A stretch of 64,000 nt of DNA, taken from NCBI GenBank assembly GCA_025994075.1, contig JAMQGV010000037.1, positions 17,506 through 81,505 on the forward strand. Direction: 5' to 3'. Positions 1 through 7,575 of this stretch are shown piece by piece. Position numbers and translations under genes: made by a program. The DNA is from Vicinamibacteria bacterium (lineage in GTDB: Bacteria > Acidobacteriota > Vicinamibacteria > Fen-336). Every line of letters starts with the position of its first letter. Positions within the stretch are counted from its first letter, which is position 1. The notes beneath the pieces were generated by a model. That model was not told where the DNA came from and did no database searches. It worked only from the letters and a program-made list of their open reading frames with translations.

Positions 1-60
1 GTTGCCGGAGCAGACGAACAGCACGCGGAACGGCTGCGGCACGGGCAGCGGCGAGGCCAT
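1..60 (-). CDS. Low-molecular-weight protein-tyrosine phosphatase, N-terminal fragment (truncated by window edge)
   Basis: Only the first 20 codons are in the window, read leftwards from the ATG at 60. They end in RVLFVCSGN, the start of the phosphate-binding loop of the LMW protein-tyrosine phosphatase/arsenate reductase fold (family signature V-C-x5-R). C17 would be the nucleophile; the Arg lies outside the window. The gene starts 3 bases after the stop of the VWA-protein gene, so the two are almost certainly cotranscribed. A bacterial Tyr/Arg phosphatase role is inferred from the family; an arsenate reductase of the same fold cannot be excluded from 20 residues. Confidence 0.65.
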   Translation of the reverse strand, partial: MASPLPVPQPFRVLFVCSGN

Positions 61-63
61 GCG

Positions 64-1011
64 CTACTCGACCAGCAGCTCGACACCCGGCTTGACGCCG
101 GACACCCAGCCCTCGCCCCGCTCCATCTTCTCGACCCGCATGCCGAAGCCGCGGCCCTTGAGCGCGCAGCGAGGGTGGTCGACGAAGAACGTGCCGCTCG
201 GCTCGTACGTCCAGGCGGCGCAGCTCGCGCGCGACTGGCACAGCGCCTGGCAGTCGCGGGCGGTCTTGTCGTTCGTGAAGGCGATCGTCTCCGTGCCGCC
301 GGCATCCGGCTCGCCGAGTGCCGCCAGCGTCTCCGGGACCAGCCCGACGTCCGGCATCCACTCGCCCCCGGTGCGGGCCTCGAAGGTCGCCGCGCCGAGG
401 GCGCCGAGCGCTTCGCCGAGTCCGGCAGCGTCGCGCGCCTCGACGTAACGGCCGCCGGTGGCGCGCGCCAGGCACTGCAACTGCTCGCGGGCCGGGCCCG
501 CCGGCAGGTCGAAGCCCACCACGTGCGCCGTGAAGTCGACTCCGCTCTTCTCGAGCTCGGCGCCCAGCGCACAGGGGTCGGCCTGGCACGTCTCTTCGCC
601 GTCGCTGACCAGGATCACGGTGGCCTTGCGTTCGGAGGAGGCGAGTCGTTCGGCCGCGAAGCGCACGGCGGCGCTGATCGGCGTCATGCCCGCGGGCTTG
701 ATCGCCGCCAGGGTCCGGCGCAGGCGGGCCACGTCGGGCACAGCCACCGGTTGCAGCAACTCGATGTCCGCGCAGTCGCCCTTGCGGCGGTGGCCGTAGG
801 CCACGACGCCGAGTGCCTGGTCGGCGGGCCAGCGGCGGACCAGGGCATCGACGGCCTCGCGCGCCAGCTCGATCTTGGGACGGCCGGCGACCTGGCCCCA
901 CATCGAGCCGGAAGCGTCGAGCACCAGGATCGCCGCGCCGCCCTCGGCGGCGTGGGCCGCGCCCCCCACGGTGGCGAGCGCCGCCGCCAGGAATGCATGC
1001 AGGGTCTTCAC
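64..1011 (-). CDS. Secreted von Willebrand factor type A protein with C-terminal PAN/apple-like domain
   Basis: 315 residues. A GTG start at 1011 follows GGAGAAG and gives a clean signal peptide (about residues 1-22, ending AHA). The longer upstream reading frame is only the antisense of gcvT. The VWA domain begins at once: the MIDAS motif DASGSMWG (D32, S34, S36), a later GMTP threonine and LVSDGEE complete a metal-ion-dependent adhesion site. The C-terminal ~70 residues contain paired cysteines (DCQALC, ASCAAW, HPRC), as in PAN/apple domains that bind protein or carbohydrate. It is probably a periplasmic or surface binding protein. It lies downstream of gcvT with a 92-base gap and 3 bases before a LMW phosphatase gene. 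Ligand unknown. Confidence 0.8.
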   Translation of the reverse strand: MKTLHAFLAAALATVGGAAHAAEGGAAILVLDASGSMWGQVAGRPKIELAREAVDALVRRWPADQALGVVAYGHRRKGDCADIELLQPVAVPDVARLRRTLAAIKPAGMTPISAAVRFAAERLASSERKATVILVSDGEETCQADPCALGAELEKSGVDFTAHVVGFDLPAGPAREQLQCLARATGGRYVEARDAAGLGEALGALGAATFEARTGGEWMPDVGLVPETLAALGEPDAGGTETIAFTNDKTARDCQALCQSRASCAAWTYEPSGTFFVDHPRCALKGRGFGMRVEKMERGEGWVSGVKPGVELLVE

Positions 1012-1103
1012 GAGTTCGTCTTCTCCATGGGTGGCGCCGGGCGGACGCCAGCGGCGCGGGCCGGGGCGGCGAGCCGCTCCCGGGGTGATGGGATCCCGGG
1101 TGC

Positions 1104-2210
1104 CTACTTCGCCCGCTTGTAGAAGGGCGTCGGCACCACCTTGGCGCCGACGCGGTGGCCGCGGATCTCGATCTCGATCGCCGTGCCCGGCACCGCCTTC
1201 GCCGCGGGCAGGTAGCACAGGCCGATGTTCTTCTGCAGGAACGGTGCGTAGCTGCCGGAGGTCACGTCTCCGGAGCGATGGCCGTCGACGAAGACCGGGT
1301 AGCCGTGGCGGGCGATGCCGCGGCCGGTCATCTCGAAGCCGACCAGCTTGCGCGCGGTGCCGTTCTTCTTCTGCGGCTCGAGCACGGAGCGGCCGACGAA
1401 GTCGCCCTTGGCGTCGGACAGCGCGACGATCCAGCCGAGGCCGGCCTCGACGAGCGTGATCGTCTCGTCGATGTCGTTGCCGTAGAGCGCCATCTTCGCC
1501 TCGAGGCGCAGCGTGTCGCGGGCGCCGAGGCCGGTCGGCACCAGGCCCCGCTCCTTGCCCTGGTCGAGCAGGCGCCGCCACACGATCTCCGCCTTGTCCG
1601 CCGGCACGCCGATCTCGAAGCCGTCTTCGCCCGTGTAGCCGGTGCGCGACACCGTCGCCGGCACCCCGACGACGTCGCCCTGGGCGAAGTGGTAGTACTT
1701 GATGCCCGCGAGGTCGATGGGCGTGAGGTCGGCGAGGATCTCCTGGGCCAGCGGGCCCTGCAGCGCCATCAGCGCGATCTCGTCGCTGCGGTTCGTGAGG
1801 GTGCAGCCCTGCGGCCCCTGGGCGTTGATCCAGGCCCAGTCCTTCTCCAGGTTGCCCGCGTTGACGATCAGCATGAACTTCTCGGGGCCGAAGCGGTAGA
1901 CGATCACGTCGTCGACCGGGCAGCCGCTGGGCATCGGCAGCGAGGAGTACTGCGCCTGGCCGTCGACCAGCTTCGCGACGTCGTTGCTCGTGACCCGCTG
2001 CAGGAACGCCAGCGCGCCGGCGCCCTCGACGAAGAACTCGCCCATGTGGGAGACGTCGAACAGCCCGGCCGCCTTGCGCACGGCCATGTGCTCGGCGATC
2101 AGCCCGGAGTACTCGACGGGCATGTCCCAGCCCCCGAACGGGACCATCTTGGCCTTCAGCTCGCGGTGGACGGCGTTCAGCGGGGTCTTCTTGAGGCTCG
2201 TTTCGTTCAT
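1104..2210 (-). CDS. gcvT: Aminomethyltransferase (glycine cleavage system T protein)
   Basis: 368 residues, normal length for GcvT. It takes the aminomethyl group from lipoyl-GcvH and transfers the methylene to tetrahydrofolate, releasing ammonia. Family signatures are clear: GGWDMPVEYSG near the N-terminus, DVSHMGEF, ADLTPIDL, GYTGEDGFEI in the middle and a C-terminal barrel domain. gcvH and gcvP are not adjacent, so the complex is encoded at scattered loci or the neighbours have been rearranged. The ATG at 2210 is preceded by TAGACT 9 bases upstream and has no Shine-Dalgarno, suggesting a very short leader. Confidence 0.95.
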   Translation of the reverse strand: MNETSLKKTPLNAVHRELKAKMVPFGGWDMPVEYSGLIAEHMAVRKAAGLFDVSHMGEFFVEGAGALAFLQRVTSNDVAKLVDGQAQYSSLPMPSGCPVDDVIVYRFGPEKFMLIVNAGNLEKDWAWINAQGPQGCTLTNRSDEIALMALQGPLAQEILADLTPIDLAGIKYYHFAQGDVVGVPATVSRTGYTGEDGFEIGVPADKAEIVWRRLLDQGKERGLVPTGLGARDTLRLEAKMALYGNDIDETITLVEAGLGWIVALSDAKGDFVGRSVLEPQKKNGTARKLVGFEMTGRGIARHGYPVFVDGHRSGDVTSGSYAPFLQKNIGLCYLPAAKAVPGTAIEIEIRGHRVGAKVVPTPFYKRAK

Positions 2211-2219
2211 GGCGGGCCA

Positions 2220-2225
2220 AGTCTA
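2220..2225 (-). promoter_or_regulatory. Candidate -10 element (TAGACT) of gcvT, near-leaderless
   Basis: TAGACT read on the minus strand ends 9 bases before the gcvT ATG. No SD-like sequence lies between. It faces the +strand TAGGAT at 2249-2254, making a divergent promoter pair in a 50-base gap. Inferred from sequence and the repeated occurrence of the pattern in this window. Confidence 0.45.
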
Positions 2226-2248
2226 CCCCTGCCCCGCGCGCGTTGCCT

Positions 2249-2254
2249 TAGGAT
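2249..2254 (+). promoter_or_regulatory. Candidate -10 element (TAGGAT) giving a leaderless transcript
   Basis: TAGGAT ends 6 bases before the GTG of the zinc-ribbon M50 gene. A transcript initiated 6-7 bases after the element would begin at the start codon itself. No SD is present. There is no good -35 at 17 bases. Confidence 0.45.
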
Positions 2255-2260
2255 GCGGCG

Positions 2261-3154
2261 GTGATCTGCCCGCGGTGCGGCGTGACGAGCGAGGCTGGCG
2301 CGGTCGAGTGTGCCGGCTGCGGAGTGATCCTGGCGCGGGCACGCCCGGCCGCGGCGGCCCGTGAGCGCACGCCGCCGCGCCCGGCTTCCGCCCGGGCCAC
2401 CGCTCCCGCCGCGGGACCCCACTGGGCGGGGTTGCCCCATGCTGCCTGGAAGGCGGCGGCGATCGGGCTCGGGCTGGCGCTGCTGCTGCCCCGCTTCCCG
2501 CTCGCCCACTTCCTGCTGACGCCGCTGTCGACCCTGGTCCACGAGCTCGGCCATGCCGCCTTCGGCTGGCTTTTCGGCCATCCCTCGCTGCCGGCGTTCG
2601 ACTTCGCGGGCGGCGGCGGCCTGACGACTCACGGCGAGCGCTCGAGCCTGATCCTGCTGGCCTGGGTCGCCGCAGCGACCGGGCTCGCGTGGGCTCGGCC
2701 CGGGCACGTGCGAGCCGTGGTGGCGGGCGCGCTGGGCGCCTGGGCGCTGCTGATCTGGCGTGGCTGGGACGAGTGGCTGGTCGTGGCGGGGGGCCACCTG
2801 TTCGAGCTCGCGTTCGGCGTGGTCTTCCTGTACCGCGGCCTGACCGGGTGGGGAGCGCGCGCGCTGCTGGAGCAGCCCCTGTCCTGCTTCGTCGGGTTCT
2901 TCCTGCTCTTCAACGTGGTCGCCTTCGGCCACGGCCTGGCCACCAGCGCCGGCCGCCGCGCCGTCTACCAGCAGGGCAAGGCCGGCATCGACCACGACCT
3001 GGTCACGCTCTCGAACTACACCTGGCTGCGCGTGCCCACGCTGGCCGGCGGCCTCGCCGCCCTGGCCCTGCTCGCCGTCCCGGCCACCGCGCTGGCCGCG
3101 ACCCGCCATCGCCGCCTGCTGCAGGCGCTCGGCCGCGACGAGGACGACGACTAG
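2261..3154 (+). CDS. Zinc-ribbon, M50-like integral membrane metalloprotease
   Basis: 297 residues from a GTG start. Residues 3-20 form a zinc ribbon (C3, C6, C17, C20). A Pro/Ala-rich linker to about residue 55 follows, then several hydrophobic helices. HELGH at 94-98 is the HExxH zinc-protease motif inside a membrane helix, as in M50-type intramembrane proteases. A second polar helix (GGHLFE, about 178-183) could supply a third ligand, but the classical NPDG motif is not seen. Membrane topology and protease activity are inferred; the substrate is unknown. The fusion of a cytoplasmic zinc ribbon to an M50-like core may serve substrate or nucleic-acid recognition. It is a single gene, not closely linked to a sigma/anti-sigma pair. 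Confidence 0.65.
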   Translation: MICPRCGVTSEAGAVECAGCGVILARARPAAAARERTPPRPASARATAPAAGPHWAGLPHAAWKAAAIGLGLALLLPRFPLAHFLLTPLSTLVHELGHAAFGWLFGHPSLPAFDFAGGGGLTTHGERSSLILLAWVAAATGLAWARPGHVRAVVAGALGAWALLIWRGWDEWLVVAGGHLFELAFGVVFLYRGLTGWGARALLEQPLSCFVGFFLLFNVVAFGHGLATSAGRRAVYQQGKAGIDHDLVTLSNYTWLRVPTLAGGLAALALLAVPATALAATRHRRLLQALGRDEDDD

Positions 3155-3206
3155 CCCCGCGGATCGGGTACCCTACGTCCTTTCAACGAAACTCGAAGGG
3201 GTCGAC

Positions 3207-5525
3207 ATGTCTTCCGCCTCGCCGACCAGCGTCGCGAAGTACCGGATCCTCGATCGCATCGGGGCCGGCGCGATGGGCGTGGTGTTCCGCGCCCGCGACG
3301 AGGCGCTCGGACGCGTGGTCGCGCTGAAGACGATCCTCGAGCGCGCGGGCGACGACGCACCCGAGGAGCGGCGCGAGCGCTTCCGCCGCGAGGCCCAGGC
3401 CGCCGCCGGGCTGACCCACCCCAACATCGTCACGATCTACGACTTCGGCGAGGCCGAGGGCCACTGCTACCTGGCGATGGAGTTGCTCGAGGGCGAGGAC
3501 CTCTCCGACGCGCTGCGGCGCGGCCCGCTCGGTCCGCTGCCCGCGCGGCTCGCGCTGCTCGCGCAGGCCGGGGCCGCGGTCGGTTTCGCCCACGCGAAAG
3601 GCGTCGTCCACCGCGACCTGAAGCCCGCCAACATCCGGCTGCTGCCCGGCGGCGGGCTCAAGATCCTCGACTTCGGCCTGGCCCGGATCGAGGGCTCGGA
3701 CGCGACGCGCAGCGGCCAGATCCTCGGCACGCCCCACTACATGTCGCCCGAGCAGGTGCGCGGCGAGCGCGCCGACGCCCGCTCCGACGTGTTCGCGCTG
3801 GGTGCGATCGCCTACGAGGTGCTCGCCGGCCGCAAGCCGTTCCCGGCGCCCAGCGTGCACGCGGCGCTGTTCCAGGTGCTGGAGCGCGAGCCGGAGCCGA
3901 TCCACGAGCTGGACCCGGGCGTGCCGCCGATCGTCGACCGCGTCGTGCGCCGCGCGCTGGCCAAGGCCGCGGCCGAGCGCTTCCGCGACGGCCAGGCGCT
4001 GGCGGACGCGCTCGCGGCCCTGCACGCGCTGGCGGAGGGACGCGCGACCGAGGCGGAGGTCGAAGCCCGGGTCGAGGCACCAGCAGCGGCCAGCGCCGCG
4101 GTGTCGTCGCCGGGCGGCTGGCTGCGGGCGTCGGCGTCGCTGTCGCGCCCCGGCATGTCGGCGATCGACACGGCTCCGGTGGCAGCGGCCGGGTCGACCC
4201 CGGCGGCGGCGACGCGCGTCGTCTACCAGGGCGAGTCCGGCGCCGACCGTTCGCTCGAGGCCGCCCCGGGCGCGACGCTGCTCGAGGCCGCGCTGAAGGC
4301 CGGCATCCCGCACTTCCACGAGTGCGGCGGTCGCGCCCGCTGCTCGACCTGCCGGGTGCGCGTCGTCTCCGGCTCGCTCGGCCCGCGCAGCGCCGACGAG
4401 GCGCGGCTGGCCTCGCGCCTGGGCTGGGGCGACGACATCCGGCTGGCCTGCCAGGCGAAGATCGCCGGCGCCGTCAGCGTGCGCCGGCTGGTGCTCGACG
4501 AGGAGGACCTCGGACTGCTGGTCGGCGAACGCCGGGCCCCGGCGCCGACCCGCGAGATGGCGCTGGCCGTGATGTCGGCAGGGCTGCTGGACATGGCCTC
4601 GCGCCTGCGCAAGCTGCCGCCCTACGACGTCGTGCACGTGCTGAATCGCTTCTTCTCCTACGTCACCGACCCCGCGGTCGGCGGCGGGGGCACCATCCAG
4701 GGCTACACGGGCGACGGCTTCAACGCGCTGTTCGGACTCGACGGCGGCGACGCCAAGGCCAAGTGCGTGCAGGCCGTGCGCGCCGCGCTGCGGATGCAGG
4801 CGCGGATGGACGACTTCAACGGCTGGCTGAAGGAGCACTTCAAGCTGGAGCTGGAGCTCGGCGTCGGCCTCCACTTCGGGCGCATGGTGGTCGGGCGGGT
4901 GGGCCACCCGTCCAAGATGGAGACGACCGCGGTGGGCGGTGCGTCGACGGCCGCCGAGCGCCTGCGGGCGCTGAACCGCGGCCGCGGCACGCGGATCCTG
5001 GCGACCGAAGAACTCGTCAACGTGATCGAGTCCGAGGTGCGGCTCGGCGTCGTCGTGCAGGAGGACGACACCCTCGACGGCCGCCACACGACCGTGCACG
5101 AGATCCTCGACTTCGAGAAGCGCGACGCCGTGATGATCGTGCAGGACACCTTCGAGCAGGTGGCGAAGCGCAAGGAGGAGGCCGCGGCGCTCTTCTACGA
5201 GCTGCTGTTCCAGGTCGACCCCGCCGCCCGCGCGCTGTTCAGGCAGACCGACATGAAGGTCCAGGGCGACATGCTGATGAGCGTGCTCACCGCGGCGGTG
5301 CGCGGCCTGGACCGGATCGACGAGCTGAAGCCCGTGCTGCTCGAGCTGGGCCGCCGCCACGAGGGCTACGGCGTCGAGCTGCGCCACTACGACTCGGTCG
5401 AGCAGGCGCTGCTGGAGATGGTGCGGCGCGTGACCGGCCAGGAGTTCACCGCCGACGTGCGCCTGGCCTGGGCCCGCATCTACTCCGAGCTGACCGCGGT
5501 CATGCTCGAGGGCGCTGCGGCCTAG
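3207..5525 (+). CDS. Multidomain sensor: Ser/Thr kinase - [2Fe-2S] ferredoxin - class III cyclase-like - globin fusion
   Basis: 772 residues; the ATG follows GAAGGGG. Residues 12-275 are a Hanks-type kinase with catalytic residues intact (IGAGAMG loop, K41, HRD 135-137, DFG 155-157). Residues about 336-430 are a ferredoxin domain with C373, C379, C382 and C415 in CGGRARCSTC...LACQ. Residues about 448-638 fold like a class III nucleotide cyclase (LNRFF, YTGDGFNALFG, RLRAL), but the first metal Asp, the base-selecting Asp and the transition-state Asn positions read Ser, Gly and Thr, so activity is doubtful. Residues about 643-768 are a globin (LFYELLFQVDP, RRHEGYGVE with likely proximal H718). 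The parts suggest a cytoplasmic kinase gated by redox (Fe-S) and heme-bound gas. It is the first gene of an operon with plsC (15-base gap) and a GT2-methyltransferase. The ferredoxin-cyclase pairing is known; I know of no kinase plus globin version. Confidence 0.85.
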   Translation: MSSASPTSVAKYRILDRIGAGAMGVVFRARDEALGRVVALKTILERAGDDAPEERRERFRREAQAAAGLTHPNIVTIYDFGEAEGHCYLAMELLEGEDLSDALRRGPLGPLPARLALLAQAGAAVGFAHAKGVVHRDLKPANIRLLPGGGLKILDFGLARIEGSDATRSGQILGTPHYMSPEQVRGERADARSDVFALGAIAYEVLAGRKPFPAPSVHAALFQVLEREPEPIHELDPGVPPIVDRVVRRALAKAAAERFRDGQALADALAALHALAEGRATEAEVEARVEAPAAASAAVSSPGGWLRASASLSRPGMSAIDTAPVAAAGSTPAAATRVVYQGESGADRSLEAAPGATLLEAALKAGIPHFHECGGRARCSTCRVRVVSGSLGPRSADEARLASRLGWGDDIRLACQAKIAGAVSVRRLVLDEEDLGLLVGERRAPAPTREMALAVMSAGLLDMASRLRKLPPYDVVHVLNRFFSYVTDPAVGGGGTIQGYTGDGFNALFGLDGGDAKAKCVQAVRAALRMQARMDDFNGWLKEHFKLELELGVGLHFGRMVVGRVGHPSKMETTAVGGASTAAERLRALNRGRGTRILATEELVNVIESEVRLGVVVQEDDTLDGRHTTVHEILDFEKRDAVMIVQDTFEQVAKRKEEAAALFYELLFQVDPAARALFRQTDMKVQGDMLMSVLTAAVRGLDRIDELKPVLLELGRRHEGYGVELRHYDSVEQALLEMVRRVTGQEFTADVRLAWARIYSELTAVMLEGAAA

Positions 5526-5540
5526 ACCCCGCGAGGAGCC

Positions 5541-6299
5541 GTGCGCCCGCTGCTCGACTGGTTCGGCACGCTGCTGTTCGTGCCGGCGTTCGGCCTGACC
5601 ATGCTGGTCTTCGACGTGATCCAGCGGCTGGCCCTGCTCGTCTCGCGCGGGGCCCACGACCGCGCGCTGCTCGGGCTGCAGTGGACGCTGGCCCGGCTGT
5701 GCCTGCCGCTCTTCGGTCTGCGGGCCGAGGTCGAGGGCGCGGACGCGCTGCCGCCTCCGCCCTGCATCTTCGTCGCCAACCACCAGGCGATGTTCGACAT
5801 GCCGCTGTTCGCCGCGGCGGCCGGCCGTCACCACCTCAAGTACGTGGCCAAGAAGGAGCTCGCGCAGGGCGTGCCGTCGATCTCGATCGCCGTGCGGCGC
5901 GGGGGCTTCGCCGCGATCGACCGCAAGAACCGCGTGCAGGCGGTGGAGGCGATCCGCGCGATGGGGGCCGAGGCGGAGCGGCGCCGGGTCAGCGTGCTGA
6001 TCTTCCCCGAGGGCACCCGCGCCTGGGACGGCCGGCTCAAGCCGTTCAAGCCGGCCGGCACCCTGACGCTGCTGGAGACGATGCCGGACGCGCCGGTCGT
6101 GCCGCTGGCGATCGACGGCATGTGGCGCGTGGTCGCGCGCCGCCTGAAGCCGCTGCCGTGGGGCGAGCGGGTGCGGGTGCGCTTCTGTCCCGCGCTGCCG
6201 CGCTCGGCGGACGAGGACCGCGAGGGCCTGCTGCGCCGGGCCGAAGCGGAGGTCGCGGCCACCATCGCCGGCTGGCGCGGCACGGAGCCCGGCGCCTGA
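5541..6299 (+). CDS. plsC: 1-acyl-sn-glycerol-3-phosphate acyltransferase (PlsC family)
   Basis: 252 residues; GTG start with GCGAGGAG just upstream. Acylates lysophosphatidic acid (or a related lysolipid) at the inner membrane. An N-terminal hydrophobic segment is followed by the acyltransferase motifs NHQAMFD (NHx4D, catalytic His) and FPEGTR, with VPLAIDG as motif IV. The gene lies 15 bases after the kinase-globin fusion, and its stop codon overlaps the next gene's apparent CTG start, so membrane lipid synthesis and a polyprenyl-type glycosyltransferase are cotranscribed with the sensor kinase. Which lysolipid it acylates is not shown by the sequence. Confidence 0.85.
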   Translation: MRPLLDWFGTLLFVPAFGLTMLVFDVIQRLALLVSRGAHDRALLGLQWTLARLCLPLFGLRAEVEGADALPPPPCIFVANHQAMFDMPLFAAAAGRHHLKYVAKKELAQGVPSISIAVRRGGFAAIDRKNRVQAVEAIRAMGAEAERRRVSVLIFPEGTRAWDGRLKPFKPAGTLTLLETMPDAPVVPLAIDGMWRVVARRLKPLPWGERVRVRFCPALPRSADEDREGLLRRAEAEVAATIAGWRGTEPGA

Positions 6300-7567
6300 A
6301 CCCGCCGCCCACGCTCTCGGTCCTGCTGCTGACCCTCGACGAGGGCGCCAACCTGTCGCGCCTGCTGCCGCGGCTGCGCGCCGCGCTGGCGCTGCACGGC
6401 GTGCGCCACGAGCTGGTGGTCGTCGACGGGGGCTCGCACGACGACACGGTGCGCATCGCGGAGGCGCACGGCGCGCGGGTGGTGCCCCAGGCCGAGCCGG
6501 GCTACGGCGCCGCGTTCCGCGAAGGTGTCGCGAACTGCGCCGGCGAGTGGATCGCCACGCTGGACGCCGACCTGTCCCACGACCCGCGGGTCGTGCTCGA
6601 CCTGATGCGGGCGCGCGCGGGCGCGGACCTCGTGGTCGCCTCCCGCTACGTGCCCTTCGGCCACGCCGACATGCCACTGGGGCGCGCTGTGCTGAGCCGG
6701 GTGCTGAACGCGGTTTACGGCCTCGTGCTCGACCTGCCGGTGCGCGACCTGTCATCGGGCTTCCGCCTGTACCGCGGAGCCGCCCTGCGCGGCCTGGCGC
6801 TGCGCTCGCGCGACTTCGACGTGCTGCCCGAGGCGCTGGTCGGCTTCTACGCCGCGGGCTATGCGGTGCGGGAGGTGCCGTTCCACTACTGGCCGCGCGG
6901 CGCCGGCCGCTCCCACGCCCGGCTGTTCCGCTTCGGCCTCTCGTACCTGCGGACCCTGCTGCGGTTGTGGCGCTCGCGGAACGCGTTCAGCGCCGCGGAC
7001 TACGACTACCGCGCCTTCCACTCGCGGCTGCCCGTGCAGCGGGCGTGGCAGCGCCGCCGCTACCGGCTGCTCACGCGGATGGCCGGCGACTACGAGCGGG
7101 GCCTCGACCTCGGCTGCGGATCGAGCCCGGTGCTCGGCTCGCTGCCGCGCACGATCGGCGTGGACCTGAGCCCGGCCCGCCTGCGCTTCCTGCGCAACCA
7201 CGGGCGGCCCGAGCTGGTGCGCGCCGACGCGGCGCGGCTGCCGTTCCCGGACGCCTGCTGCGACCTGGTGGTCGCCTCGCAGGTGATCCAGTACCTGCCG
7301 GAACCGGAACGGCTGGTCGCCGAGTGCGCACGGGTGCTCCAGCCCGGCGGGCGGCTGGTGCTCGGCTTCCCCGACCACGACTCTCCCTCGTGGCGGCTGC
7401 TGGGCGGCCTCCACGCGCGGCTGACGCCCGGGGCGAACGAGGCCCCGGTCCAGCAGCTCGGATCGGGCGCGCTGCTGCCGCTGCTGGCGCGCCACGGCTT
7501 CGCGCTGGAGGCGCGGCACTCGATCCTCGGCGCCGAGCGGGTGCTGAAGCTGCGCCGGGCGGGCTGA
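6296..7567 (+). CDS. Family 2 glycosyltransferase fused to SAM-dependent methyltransferase
   Basis: 423 residues. There is no ATG, GTG or TTG near the start of the conserved GT2 domain. The codon at 6296 is CTG, overlapping the plsC stop as CTGA, with GGAG 8 bases upstream; it is taken as the start. Residues about 7-235 are a GT2 catalytic domain resembling polyprenyl-phosphate mannosyl/glucosyltransferases (SVLLLTLDEG, VVVDGGSHDDT, TLDADLSHDP, SSGFRLYRG). Residues about 280-385 are a class I methyltransferase (LDLGCGSS, GVDLSP, ADAARLPFPD, VLQPGG). It could transfer a sugar from a nucleotide donor to a lipid carrier and methylate product or acceptor. The partner specificity is inference; the fusion is seen directly. 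Confidence 0.8.
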   Translation: MNPPPTLSVLLLTLDEGANLSRLLPRLRAALALHGVRHELVVVDGGSHDDTVRIAEAHGARVVPQAEPGYGAAFREGVANCAGEWIATLDADLSHDPRVVLDLMRARAGADLVVASRYVPFGHADMPLGRAVLSRVLNAVYGLVLDLPVRDLSSGFRLYRGAALRGLALRSRDFDVLPEALVGFYAAGYAVREVPFHYWPRGAGRSHARLFRFGLSYLRTLLRLWRSRNAFSAADYDYRAFHSRLPVQRAWQRRRYRLLTRMAGDYERGLDLGCGSSPVLGSLPRTIGVDLSPARLRFLRNHGRPELVRADAARLPFPDACCDLVVASQVIQYLPEPERLVAECARVLQPGGRLVLGFPDHDSPSWRLLGGLHARLTPGANEAPVQQLGSGALLPLLARHGFALEARHSILGAERVLKLRRAG

Positions 7568-7575
7568 GCGTTTCG

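Noticed and set aside
2..448. Plus-strand open frame at the left edge
   Set aside because: It runs antisense to the VWA and phosphatase genes, which have clear domains; no motif in it.
3207..5525. Assembly or frameshift fusion creating the kinase-globin protein
   Set aside because: One continuous frame, even codon bias, and ferredoxin-cyclase adjacency known in families argue against it, though only homologues could finally exclude it.
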